Assembly: GCA_905372345.1 (NCBI GenBank)
Contig: CAJPPE010000015.1
Span: 1 to 12,914 of the forward strand
Origin: an uncultured Treponema sp.
GTDB lineage: Bacteria > Spirochaetota > Spirochaetia > Treponematales > Treponemataceae
Direction: 5' to 3'
Length of the DNA stretch: 12,914 nucleotides
Shown here piece by piece: positions 6,040 to 12,914 of this stretch. How positions within the stretch are numbered: the first letter of the stretch is position 1; each line of letters opens with the position of its first letter. The notes under the pieces are model-generated. The model was given only the letters and a program-made list of their open reading frames with translations. It did not search any database and was not told where the DNA came from. The position numbers and the translations under genes were made by a program.

Positions 6040-7729
6040 GTTTTGTATGGAAACTAAAAAGGACAGTAAGGAATTATTAGATGATATAAAAGGTCTTTTT
6101 GACATTCTAAAAGATAAACGTTCCATGCACGAGGCGGAATGGCAGGATGTTTGTACTTATATAGGCTCGAATGTTTTTGATTGGGATGAGAACAAGGCAG
6201 AAATCAAAAGGCCCAAGCGGCATACAGGCAGGCCGTCAGAATATTTGAAAAAGTTAGTATCGGGGCTTATGGGTTATACGATAAGCCCCAATGTTACATG
6301 GCTAAAGCTATCTTTAAATAATACTGAAATGCTTGAATATGCAGGAGTTAAAGACTGGCTGGAGCAATCAGAAAAAGCCTTATATGAAGAATTCAACAGG
6401 AACAATCTATATAGTCAAGTTTCTTTATTTATAAGTAATGCTGCTTCTTTCGGGCACGGCGTTATGCTTATTGACGAGAAAAAAGAGAACTCTATCAGGT
6501 TTTTGACTATAGCGGAACCTGAAATTTATATTGCAGAAAATGAATACGGCGATATAGATACTGTCTTTAGATATTTTTCTATGACGGTAAAAAATATTAT
6601 AGCCCGCTTTGGAGAAGAAAATGTAAGCGAGCAGATAAAAAACGATGCAAAGGACATTAAGGGTAAAAACAAAGAAGTTAAAATCTTACATGCGGTATTA
6701 CCTAGAGATGATTACGATGAAAGCAAGCTTGACGGTAAAAATATGGAATTTGCAAGCTATTATATCGATATGGACAATAACACGATTTTAGAAGAATCAG
6801 GTTATTATGAATTGCCTTACAGCGTTTTTATTTGGGAAAAAGAAACTTCATCAGCTTATGGAGGAAGCCCTGCAAGAGAGGCAATCCCTGATATGAGGCT
6901 TTTAAACAAGGTGGAAGAAGCAAGATTAAAGTTAGCACAGCTTGTATCGGAGCCGCCTATGAATGTACCTGATTCTATGAGAGGTTTTGAATCGGTTGTT
7001 CCTGCAGGATATAACTATTATGAAAGGCCCGATATGATAATGACACCTATCAACATAGGGGCTAACTTTCCTATCACTCTTGAAACTATACAGGATATAG
7101 AATCAAGATTACGGGATAAGTTTCATGTCGATTTTATGCTTATGTTACAGGCCCAAACAGCACAAAAGACAGCAACGGAAGTTATAGAATTACAGGGTGA
7201 AAAGTCGGCTCTTTTATCGAGCCTGATAGTTAATCAAAACAAGGCTCTATCTGAAATAGTTATCCGTACATTAAATATTATGTACAGGCAGGGACGCTTT
7301 CCGGAGCCTCCCAATATTTTAAACGGATCGGATGCGGTTTTAAATGTCGATTTTGTAGGGCCTTTAGCACAGGCTCAAAAGAGGTACCACCAAACGGGAG
7401 GCGTACAAACAAGCCTAGCCATCTCACAGCCTATTATACAGATGAACCCCGAAGTACTTGATTATATCGATACGGATAAACTTCTTAAAAATGTGCTTGA
7501 TACAAACGGATTCCCACAATCGGCAATTCGTGAAGATGATGAGGTAGAAAAAATCAGGCAGCAAAGGGCTGAAGCTCAAATGCAGGCTATGCAGGCTCAA
7601 ATGCAAATGCAGGCACAAAGCAATATAACGAATAACTTCGATAAGCTTAACGAGCCGGTAAAAGAAGGATCGCCTATTCAAGAATTATCGGAACAGCTTA
7701 CAGGAGGACTAGGAGGCGATAATGAGTAA
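6038..7729 (+). CDS. portal protein (T7 gp8-like head-to-tail connector)
   Basis: This is the dodecameric ring at the head vertex through which DNA enters and leaves. The 563-residue length and sequence fit the podovirus head-to-tail connecting protein family. Landmarks are W.dv..YI (WQDVCTYIGSNVFDW), S..YL..L.SGL.GY..SP...W (SEYLKKLVSGLMGYTISP), YSQVSLFISNAASFGHGVML, a central beta region (RFLTIAEPEIYIAENEYGDI), YELPYSVFIWEK, PAREAIPDMRLLN, and the long crown/stem helices (LAQLVSEPPM.., TATEVIELQGEKSALLSS). The C-terminus (about 510-530) is a Gln/Met/Ala low-complexity helix, QMQAMQAQMQMQAQ. Starts at 6038 and 6047 are both possible; neither has a Shine-Dalgarno sequence, unlike the neighbouring genes. 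Most homologues would begin near the METKKD start (6047). It overlaps the next gene by 8 bp. Confidence 0.9.
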   Translation: MFCMETKKDSKELLDDIKGLFDILKDKRSMHEAEWQDVCTYIGSNVFDWDENKAEIKRPKRHTGRPSEYLKKLVSGLMGYTISPNVTWLKLSLNNTEMLEYAGVKDWLEQSEKALYEEFNRNNLYSQVSLFISNAASFGHGVMLIDEKKENSIRFLTIAEPEIYIAENEYGDIDTVFRYFSMTVKNIIARFGEENVSEQIKNDAKDIKGKNKEVKILHAVLPRDDYDESKLDGKNMEFASYYIDMDNNTILEESGYYELPYSVFIWEKETSSAYGGSPAREAIPDMRLLNKVEEARLKLAQLVSEPPMNVPDSMRGFESVVPAGYNYYERPDMIMTPINIGANFPITLETIQDIESRLRDKFHVDFMLMLQAQTAQKTATEVIELQGEKSALLSSLIVNQNKALSEIVIRTLNIMYRQGRFPEPPNILNGSDAVLNVDFVGPLAQAQKRYHQTGGVQTSLAISQPIIQMNPEVLDYIDTDKLLKNVLDTNGFPQSAIREDDEVEKIRQQRAEAQMQAMQAQMQMQAQSNITNNFDKLNEPVKEGSPIQELSEQLTGGLGGDNE

Positions 7730-7988
7730 GTGCGTAATACCTGGGTATGAAACAAGCAGCCCCGATGAGCAGATAAAGGCTTTAAGAAAAACTTTTAAAA
7801 GAGTATTTAAAACCGAAGATGGAAAGATTGTCTTTAATGCTCTTTTAAACGATTTATTTTATTTTACGGAGGCAAAAACCGAGGCTGAAAAAGCCTTGTG
7901 TGAATATGCAAAATTCTTTTTAAGGGAAAGATTGGGAATCGTTAAAACATTGGATATTACTAATAGCTTAATCGATAACCTTGATTGA
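7722..7988 (+). CDS. Bbp19-like small structural-module protein
   Basis: The 88-residue protein carries LRKTFKRVFKTEDGKIVFNA, then LLNDLFYFTEA and EKALCEYAKFFLRERLGIV. This fits the Bbp19-type phage domain (a..RVF.t..Gr.Vl..L, followed by a helix with A...G.R). Bbp19 of phage BPP-1 also lies between portal and scaffold genes. In line with family practice it may assist portal or prohead assembly, but its function is not established. It starts in an ATGAGTAA overlap with the portal gene, implying coupled translation. It is cytoplasmic, with no export signal. Confidence 0.65.
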   Translation: MSKCVIPGYETSSPDEQIKALRKTFKRVFKTEDGKIVFNALLNDLFYFTEAKTEAEKALCEYAKFFLRERLGIVKTLDITNSLIDNLD

Positions 7989-8012
7989 CCTTGATAAATA
8001 AGGAGTAACGGA

Positions 8013-8855
8013 ATGGATGGACTAGATCAGAACAATGGTAATCAGACACCACAGGGTAACGGAAGCGGAGAAACACAGGCGACCGGTACATCAGTTTTAG
8101 ATGCTTTTAAGGGAGCAGGAACCGGAAGCAATCAGAACCCTGCAACTAAAGGGGATGAAAATGCTAAGGGTGGACAGGCTAACAAAGAAGCAGAAACTTA
8201 TGCTTTAAAAGCTTGGGGAGCACAGCTTTCAAAAGAATTAAAGGAAAATGAAGAAGCGGTTAAGGTTTTATCCAAGTTTGAGGATATATCGGGCCTTGCC
8301 AATTCCTACATCGAACTTGAAAAAAAACAAGGAAGTATGCACACAATCCCAGGCGAAAAGGCAACACAAGAGGAGCTCGATGCTTTTTATAAACGGTTAG
8401 GAAAACCGGAAGCCGCCGATAAGTATTCTTTTGATCAGAAATACGAAGCAGAAAAACGATTTGCAGAGGCCGCTTTTAAGGCTAACCTATCAGACAGGCA
8501 GGCCAAGGAACTTTATGATTTTATCTTGAATATAGGAGAAAGTCAAAAAACCCAATACGGGGAACTTCTTGCAAAAAAAGCACAAGAGACAGATGCTTTA
8601 TTACAAAAAGAATATGGCAACCTCTTTGAGCAAAAAATAGGGAACTACACCAAAGCCTTAAAACTTTTAGGAGGCGGTGAAGTTATGAAACAGTTAGAAG
8701 AAACAGGGCTTGCCTATGATCCGGGTTTTGTCAAACTTATGATAAATGCCGGTGAAGCATTAGGTGAAAGTAAAGCCGTTATAGGAAACGGAACGACACC
8801 TAACGGCATTAAGTCGGCACGGGAGGGAGGCACCTTTTCTTTTTTTAATGAATAA
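8013..8855 (+). CDS. head scaffolding protein
   Basis: The 280-residue protein lies directly upstream of the capsid gene and is presumed to guide prohead assembly before being expelled or degraded. Residues 1-55 are Gly/Asn/Gln/Thr-rich and likely disordered. The central part has the scaffold pattern L..SYIELEKK.G....P, then ATQEELDAFYKRLGKPEAADKY, which recurs in podovirus and siphovirus scaffolds. A Gln/Lys/Glu/Ala-rich helical region follows (AEKRFAEAAFKANLS, ELLAKKAQETDALLQKEYG), and the end is a Gly-rich segment with an aromatic tail (GGTFSFFNE). AAGGAG lies 8 bases before the ATG. No protease triad is apparent, so I read it as a pure scaffold. Confidence 0.8.
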   Translation: MDGLDQNNGNQTPQGNGSGETQATGTSVLDAFKGAGTGSNQNPATKGDENAKGGQANKEAETYALKAWGAQLSKELKENEEAVKVLSKFEDISGLANSYIELEKKQGSMHTIPGEKATQEELDAFYKRLGKPEAADKYSFDQKYEAEKRFAEAAFKANLSDRQAKELYDFILNIGESQKTQYGELLAKKAQETDALLQKEYGNLFEQKIGNYTKALKLLGGGEVMKQLEETGLAYDPGFVKLMINAGEALGESKAVIGNGTTPNGIKSAREGGTFSFFNE

Positions 8856-8866
8856 GGAGTTAATAT

Positions 8867-9829
8867 ATGCCTAATTTATCGATGACAGACAGCATGACAG
8901 CACTGGAGGTTATGCGAAGGGCTAACAATCAGGACGGGTTCCATATCGTAGAGCTTATGGCTCAAACGAATGAGATTTTAAAAGATATGCCTATGATTGA
9001 GGCAAACGACGGTACAATCCACAATACTCTTGTACGTACTTCTTTAAGAAGCGGTACACACAGAAAGTACAATGAGGGGATTGCACCGGGAGCTACAACA
9101 ACCGACACGATCCGAGACCGTATCACGATGCTTGAAGATTACAGCATTGTAGATAAGGACTTGGCAGATCATTCGGGGAATGTTAAGGCTTTAAGGGCAA
9201 GCGAGGCCGATGCCTTTTTACAGGGTATGGGACAAACACAGTCCGAGGAGCTTATTTACGGCGACCACGGAAGAAGCGAGGCGGAGATTAACGGACTTGC
9301 GGTAAGGCTTAATAAACTTACAAATAAGAACGTTATGAACGCAGGCGGATCGGGTAATAAGTGTACATCAATCTATGTATGTGCAGTAGGCAATAGGTTT
9401 GCTCATCTCATTTACCCGCGAGGCCGTAAGGATTGCGGTATCAAAACCGAAGACATGGGGCTTCAAAATTGGCCTATGGAGCAAGGCAAGGTAATGCCGG
9501 CTTATGTGCAGTTTTTTAGCACTCATTACGGGCTTTCGATTGCTCATCCTGATGCCGTTAAGCGTATTTGTAATATCGATAACACGGTATCGGGAGACAA
9601 AATTGTAGAAATGATTCTTGAAGCTATGCTGCGATTACCGCAAGGGGCACAAGGCGTTTCTATTTATTGCAATCAGGATATTTTGGTAAAAATTGACAAG
9701 GCCGCTTGGAGCAAGGGTAATGCCGTATTTACCAAAGAGGATCCGTGGGGCGATATGATTACGCATATCAGATCGGGAAGATGCCGAAGGGTTGATGCAA
9801 TTCTTTCAACCGAACAAGCCCTTGTTTAA
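8867..9829 (+). CDS. major capsid protein (BPP-1/podovirus HK97-fold type)
   Basis: At 320 residues the length fits the unprocessed capsid proteins of BPP-1-like podoviruses. Landmarks are MTALEVMRRANNQDGFHIVE, then ILKDMPMIEANDGTIHNTLVRTSL (an N-arm and E-loop-like segment), R....G.APG.TTTD.I.D.I.MLEDYS.VDKDLAD, EADAFLQGMGQTQSEELIYGD and a Gly-rich AGGSGNKCTSIYVCAVG. The C-terminal half has the P-domain-like repeat of strands and helices (NKLTNKN.., VEMILEAMLRLPQGAQGVSIYCNQ). The gene has a strong TAAGGAG site overlapping the scaffold stop. A strong hairpin follows it. It should be the most abundant product of the cluster. Confidence 0.9.
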   Translation: MPNLSMTDSMTALEVMRRANNQDGFHIVELMAQTNEILKDMPMIEANDGTIHNTLVRTSLRSGTHRKYNEGIAPGATTTDTIRDRITMLEDYSIVDKDLADHSGNVKALRASEADAFLQGMGQTQSEELIYGDHGRSEAEINGLAVRLNKLTNKNVMNAGGSGNKCTSIYVCAVGNRFAHLIYPRGRKDCGIKTEDMGLQNWPMEQGKVMPAYVQFFSTHYGLSIAHPDAVKRICNIDNTVSGDKIVEMILEAMLRLPQGAQGVSIYCNQDILVKIDKAAWSKGNAVFTKEDPWGDMITHIRSGRCRRVDAILSTEQALV

Positions 9830-9834
9830 TGGAT

Positions 9835-9868
9835 AACGGGTAATCGGTAATTATGCCGATTACCCGTT
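9835..9868 (+). terminator. perfect 13-bp hairpin after the capsid gene (attenuator or mRNA-stabilising)
   Basis: AACGGGTAATCGG (9835-9847) pairs perfectly with CCGATTACCCGTT (9856-9868) around an 8-base loop; a G-U and an A-T pair could extend it inward. There is no T-run directly after it; the next T-run (TTTTT, 9879-9883) comes about 10 bases later. A full intrinsic terminator is therefore doubtful. Partial termination, or protection of the capsid mRNA 3' end, fits better, because cement and tail genes follow in the same direction. Confidence 0.55.
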
Positions 9869-9898
9869 GAATAAAAAGTTTTTATAAGGAGAAAAAAA

Positions 9899-10282
9899 AT
9901 GACTAATCTTTATTTGGATAAACGCTTGGAGCTTTCAAGCGATCAGGCAATTACAACGACAGCAGAAAGCCAAAACGCTATAGATTTTGGTGTGGACTCT
10001 TGCAGTGCAGACGGCAAACGCATTGACTTTAGAATCAAGGAAAAGTTTCAAGGCGGTACTTCCTTAAAGTTTATCTTACAGGATAGTGCAAACGGTACAA
10101 GTTTTGATGACAAACTTACCTCACCGACCTTTAATACGGCAGCCTTGGTTGAAAGCCAAAAAGAGCCTTTTTATTCTCTTGTCATTCCTAAAGGTTTACG
10201 CAGGTACATCAGGGTAAAGTATGATGTTCAAGGAACTTTTAACAAGGGCAAGATTCACGCAATCTTGAATACCGAAATGTAA
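9899..10282 (+). CDS. Bbp16-like capsid cement (decoration) protein
   Basis: The 127-residue, beta-rich protein follows the capsid gene, as Bbp16 does in phage BPP-1. Landmarks are LYLDKRLELSSDQAI near the start, then AIDFGV, a strand pattern LKFILQDSANGTSF with F-T-x-x-A, and GLRRYIRVKYDVQGTFNKG at the end. The family's proteins bind the outer capsid surface and stabilise the expanded head. The start has a clear AAGGAG site in the 69-bp gap that also holds the hairpin described after the capsid gene. There are no cysteine pairs or export signals beyond one Cys in the middle. Confidence 0.8.
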   Translation: MTNLYLDKRLELSSDQAITTTAESQNAIDFGVDSCSADGKRIDFRIKEKFQGGTSLKFILQDSANGTSFDDKLTSPTFNTAALVESQKEPFYSLVIPKGLRRYIRVKYDVQGTFNKGKIHAILNTEM

Positions 10283-10295
10283 GGAGGATGAGTTT

Positions 10296-10769
10296 ATGGC
10301 AAAGAAAAATAAAACAAAGAATGAAGTAAGGGAAGAACTAAAGGCTAGTAATCCTCATTTTACGGATGAGCAGATCGATGAGCTTTTAGAAGAATCCTTT
10401 GACGGTGAAGATACCGCTAGTGATGAAACATCGGGCGGAGCCGAAACAGGAGATGCAGCAGCTTTAAGGGCCGAGCTCGAAGCTGAAAGAGCAGAGCTCG
10501 AAGCTGAAAGAGCAGAGCTCGAAGCTGAAAGAGCAGAGCTTGAAGCTGAAAGAGCAGAGCTCGAAGCTGAAAGAGCAGAGCTTGAAAAAGAAAAGGCTAA
10601 ACTTGATAAGGAACTTACAAGCTTAAATGAAACGCTTGATACGGCTATTACAGGCGAAGAAAAAGAATATGTATGCAACACAGCATGCACCTTTGACGGA
10701 GCCTATTATAAAGCCGGTGATATTTTGGTTACGAGCAAAGAGACTTCAGAATTCTTTGATCCCGTATAG
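10296..10769 (+). CDS. hypothetical virion-module protein with heptad-repeat helix
   Basis: The 157-residue protein has three parts. Residues 1-57 are charged (EVREELKASNPHFTDEQIDELLEESF, then an acidic Ser/Thr/Gly linker). Residues 58-98 are six tandem seven-residue units RAELEAE, the last reading RAELEKE, continuing into a Lys/Glu/Leu helix to about residue 122. The final 35 residues form a small Cys-containing domain (EYVCNTACTFDGAYYKAGDI) that looks like a compact beta fold. The helix may be an E/R single alpha helix rather than a classical coiled coil, since only one Leu per heptad is available. Its position between cement and adaptor genes suggests a head-surface fibre, spacer or assembly protein. 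I do not recognise the family. AAGGAGG (10281-10287) precedes the start. Confidence 0.75.
   Translation: MAKKNKTKNEVREELKASNPHFTDEQIDELLEESFDGEDTASDETSGGAETGDAAALRAELEAERAELEAERAELEAERAELEAERAELEAERAELEKEKAKLDKELTSLNETLDTAITGEEKEYVCNTACTFDGAYYKAGDILVTSKETSEFFDPV
10467..10592 (+). repeat. 21-bp tandem repeat, six units
   Basis: Units begin at 10467, 10488, 10509, 10530, 10551 and 10572. They are nearly identical in DNA (AGAGCAGAGCTCGAAGCTGAA type), with CTC/CTT as the main difference. The first unit begins AGGGCC, and the sixth diverges at its end. The unit length is a multiple of three, so copy changes keep the frame. Confidence 0.95.
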
Positions 10770-10782
10770 ATTGATTACTTTT

Positions 10783-10878
10783 TGAGGCTATAAGGCATTA
10801 TGAAAAGATTAAAGGTTTTTCTCCTCACTTACTTTTATTTTCGATTAATGTCTTAAAGCCTCATCTTTAAAAGATGAG
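10783..10878 (+). promoter_or_regulatory. two overlapping, mutually exclusive RNA hairpins before the adaptor gene
   Basis: The 113-bp gap 10770-10882 has two inverted repeats. The long one pairs 10783-10800 with 10846-10863 (16 of 18 positions; one further position is a G-U in RNA) around a 45-base loop that contains its own GAAAA/TTTTC mini-stem. The short one is CTCATCTTT-A-AAAGATGAG, 10860-10878. The two share bases 10860-10863, so both cannot be complete at once. The short hairpin includes GATGAG, the only Shine-Dalgarno-like sequence before the ATG at 10883. Regulation of that gene is inferred. Confidence 0.45.
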
Positions 10879-10882
10879 ATAA

Positions 10883-11473
10883 ATGAATATAGATAGAAAC
10901 CTTGCAAACAGGGCATTATCGGCCGTCGGAGAGCCTCAATTAAATGAGACTGACAAAGAGTCAAAAAGTTTTTTACTTGTTAAAAAGTTTTATTTACCTA
11001 CCATGTTAGAAAGCCTTGAGATGATACCGTGGACTAGCGGAAAAAAAAGGGCAAGACTTGAAAAAGATTTATCTGAAAATCACACCGACTACTCAGGAGC
11101 TTTTAAGCTCCCGATAGATTGCGGGAAAATTATAGAGTTAAAAGATAAAAGTTATTATATCGTTGAAGGAAAAACGCTTTATACTGATGCAGCTGAAGCG
11201 GTTTTACTTTATATTACCAATGGAAAATTACCGGAAGGAATGGGAAATGTTGATGATGATTTTCCCGATTATGATCCGCCCGAATATGAAGCTATGTTTT
11301 ATCAGGCCTTTGAATTAAGGCTTGCCAGTAAATTTGCCTTAGAATTATCGGGTAAACCTGAATTACATAAAATGCTTTTGCAGGAGGCCGCAATGATTGA
11401 AGAAACAGCCTATAGAAATACTAAGACTTTAAGCGCCGGAAAGAAAAAAGGGAATTCTTGGTGGTTCGATTAA
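10883..11473 (+). CDS. head-tail adaptor (T7 gp11-like tail tubular protein A)
   Basis: The 196-residue protein opens with NLANRALSAVGEPQL, the typical start of gp11-like adaptors (N.AL..lGe..I). It continues with FLLVKKFYLPTMLESLEMIPWTSGKKRARL (a helical bundle in which W..A.KRA.L is conserved), a small beta domain (FKLPIDCGKIIELKDKSYYIVEGKTLYTD) and a helical C-terminus (EAMFYQAFELRLASKFALELSGKPEL). The family forms a dodecameric ring below the portal and joins the nozzle protein, which is encoded next. Length is normal. Its start lacks a good ribosome site (GATGAG only) and is preceded by a structured leader, unlike most neighbours. Confidence 0.8.
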   Translation: MNIDRNLANRALSAVGEPQLNETDKESKSFLLVKKFYLPTMLESLEMIPWTSGKKRARLEKDLSENHTDYSGAFKLPIDCGKIIELKDKSYYIVEGKTLYTDAAEAVLLYITNGKLPEGMGNVDDDFPDYDPPEYEAMFYQAFELRLASKFALELSGKPELHKMLLQEAAMIEETAYRNTKTLSAGKKKGNSWWFD

Positions 11474-11485
11474 AAAGAGGATGAT

Positions 11486-12914
11486 ATGTTGGTTACGAAT
11501 TTTGCAGGCGGAGAGGTAAGTAAAAATCTTTATGGACGGATAGATTTACCTATTTATCAGAACAGTGTTTCACGTCTTGAAAACTTTGATATTATGCAAA
11601 CCGGAGGTATTAAAAGACGGGGCGGCACTGAAAGAATAGGCAAGCTCAAAGGTTATGCACGCCTTATTCCTTTTATAGTCAATAACACCTTATCCTTTAT
11701 TTTTGAAATAGGGAGCGAATATATTCGTATATGGAAAAACGGCTCGCTTCTTACTCTTGCGGGTTACCCTGTAGAGTTTAGCCCTACCCCCGATTTACCG
11801 CTTTATCAAAAAAGTGATTTATCTGAAATACAATATGCTCAAACCTACGATAGCCTTTATTTGGCACATAGGCATTATAAGCCCTATGTAATTAAATGGC
11901 AGGGCGGAGATACATTTACATTCGGTAGCTTGAACATTACCGGCAATGCTCATAAGCTGCCGTTCCAAGGAAGCGACAACTACCCTTCTTGTGTTGCTCT
12001 TTTTCAAGGACGGTTATTTTTTGCAAGCACGATAAGGGAGCCGCAGAAGATATGGGCAAGCAAGGTTTTTGAATACGAAAACTTTACTTATTTTGATACG
12101 GTTGTTTCTAAGACCACGCAGTTAAAAAATCCTGATTTACGAGTCTTTAGTGCAAAGGCTGTAAAGGATAGCGATGTATTAACAGAACTTACAAAGGATT
12201 TTACAAACATTACAAATATCACGGATTATTATGTATCCGGACATAAGGGCATACCGAAAGATACTAAAGTCTTATCGGTAACGTCGGATAGTATGAAATT
12301 ATCAAAGCCTGCTACAGTCGATAAAGAAGATATGGTTTTAGCTATTCATTTATGGAAAAATGCAGACAGCCCTAAGGCAGACGATTACAAAGATACAGAA
12401 CTTATAAACAATGTAACAGCCCCAAATCATGCTTTTTACTTTGAAATAGGAAGCGACAAGAACGATAAAATCAAATGGATTACACCTTCTAAAGACTTAA
12501 TTATAGGGACAGAAAGCTCTGAATGGGTTATGAGCGAAGGCGTAACGGCGCAAAAAATAGAGGTACAACTACACAGCCGATACGGGGTTGCGGATTTTCA
12601 AGGTTCTTTAATCGGCCGATCGGTTATTTATATAGGACAGGGCGGCCGCAGTTTAAGGGATTATGCTTATGACTTCCAAGAGCACACTTATAAGTCTATT
12701 GACCTTACACAGGCAGCCTCACATTTACTAATTGAAAGTAAGGCCGTAGATTTTGATTATACAAATTCACCGGTACAAAAAATATATTTAAGCCGTGATG
12801 ATGGAAGTGCTTGCGTTTTGTTGTATGACAAGAATTCCGGCATTGCAGCATGGACTAAGATTGTTTCAGAAAACGGCAAGATTAAAAATATAGTAACGGT
12901 TCCAGGGCTAAAAG
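11486..12914 (+). CDS. tail nozzle protein (T7 gp12-like tail tubular protein B), 3' end missing
   Basis: The frame is open from the ATG at 11486 to the window end, giving 476 codons; I found no stop. AAGAGG lies 5 bases before the ATG. The start MLVTNFAGGEVSKNLYGRID, then LPIYQNSVSRLENFDIMQTG and RRGGTERI, is the family's opening signature (F.GGE.S..L.gR.Dl..Y......l.N......Gg...RpGt). Later it has YPSCVALFQGRLFFAST (usually 'P..v.F.q.RL.fagt'), ESSEWVMSEGVTAQKIEV, RYGVADFQGSLIGRSVIYIG and GGRSLRDYAYD...YKSIDLT, all matching gp12-like beta-propeller and C-terminal segments. The protein forms the hexameric tip of the short tail. Full members are about 700-900 residues, so roughly a third to a half lies beyond the window. 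Confidence 0.85.
   Translation, partial: MLVTNFAGGEVSKNLYGRIDLPIYQNSVSRLENFDIMQTGGIKRRGGTERIGKLKGYARLIPFIVNNTLSFIFEIGSEYIRIWKNGSLLTLAGYPVEFSPTPDLPLYQKSDLSEIQYAQTYDSLYLAHRHYKPYVIKWQGGDTFTFGSLNITGNAHKLPFQGSDNYPSCVALFQGRLFFASTIREPQKIWASKVFEYENFTYFDTVVSKTTQLKNPDLRVFSAKAVKDSDVLTELTKDFTNITNITDYYVSGHKGIPKDTKVLSVTSDSMKLSKPATVDKEDMVLAIHLWKNADSPKADDYKDTELINNVTAPNHAFYFEIGSDKNDKIKWITPSKDLIIGTESSEWVMSEGVTAQKIEVQLHSRYGVADFQGSLIGRSVIYIGQGGRSLRDYAYDFQEHTYKSIDLTQAASHLLIESKAVDFDYTNSPVQKIYLSRDDGSACVLLYDKNSGIAAWTKIVSENGKIKNIVTVPGLK

Noticed and set aside
10355..10690. Minus-strand open frame rich in SASSSAL repeats
   Set aside because: It is the mirror of the 21-bp tandem repeat; the plus-strand gene has a strong ribosome site and plausible flanking domains.
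11819..12007. 62-codon minus-strand open frame
   Set aside because: It lies within the nozzle gene, which is open across the whole stretch with family signatures on the plus strand.

Overview
The window is one uninterrupted, plus-strand phage or prophage block. It runs from the end of an early/replication module straight into packaging, head and tail genes of a short-tailed (podovirus-type) phage. Coding is AT-rich, with Lys/Ile/Glu-rich proteins and mostly AAGGAG-type ribosome sites. The structural set (T7-like portal, Bbp19-like protein, scaffold, major capsid, Bbp16-like cement protein, gp11-like adaptor, gp12-like nozzle) resembles that of Bordetella phage BPP-1 and relatives. I suspect an oral or intestinal Treponema host. 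The main reason is a duplicated small protein family (motif VYT..NADELKVGSK) that I associate with treponemes. This is family memory, not a search result.

Layout. 1-437: the 3' end of an unidentified acidic-tailed protein, overlapped by a small winged-helix-like protein. 438-2224: a probable replication initiator, translationally coupled to a small protein with the look of a helicase loader. 2228-4212: terminase small and large subunits. 4240-5970: an accessory island of four genes (a phage hypothetical, two paralogues of the NADELKVGSK family, and between them an Nmad1/DUF1599-like protein) separating terminase from portal. 6038-9829: portal, Bbp19-like protein, scaffold and major capsid protein. 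9899-12914: cement protein, a protein with a 21-bp heptad repeat, the head-tail adaptor, and the nozzle protein, which runs off the end.

The most interesting signal is a cluster of GGTAACG/CGTTACC repeats, including three close inverted pairs, at 1061-1179 inside the linker of the initiator gene. It is followed by a strongly purine-biased tract (1191-1317) and then an AT-rich stretch (about 1491-1528). This is the architecture of a lambda-type origin embedded in its own initiator gene, apparently with a different iteron. Further RNA-level signals are a perfect 13-bp hairpin after the capsid gene, two mutually exclusive hairpins before the adaptor gene, and a TGaTAGAAT extended -10 at the portal start that could give a leaderless transcript.

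How it fits together: the initiator would bind the repeats in its own gene and, with the loader-like protein, recruit a helicase. Terminase fills a prohead built from portal, scaffold and capsid protein. The cement protein stabilises the head, and adaptor plus nozzle complete the short tail.
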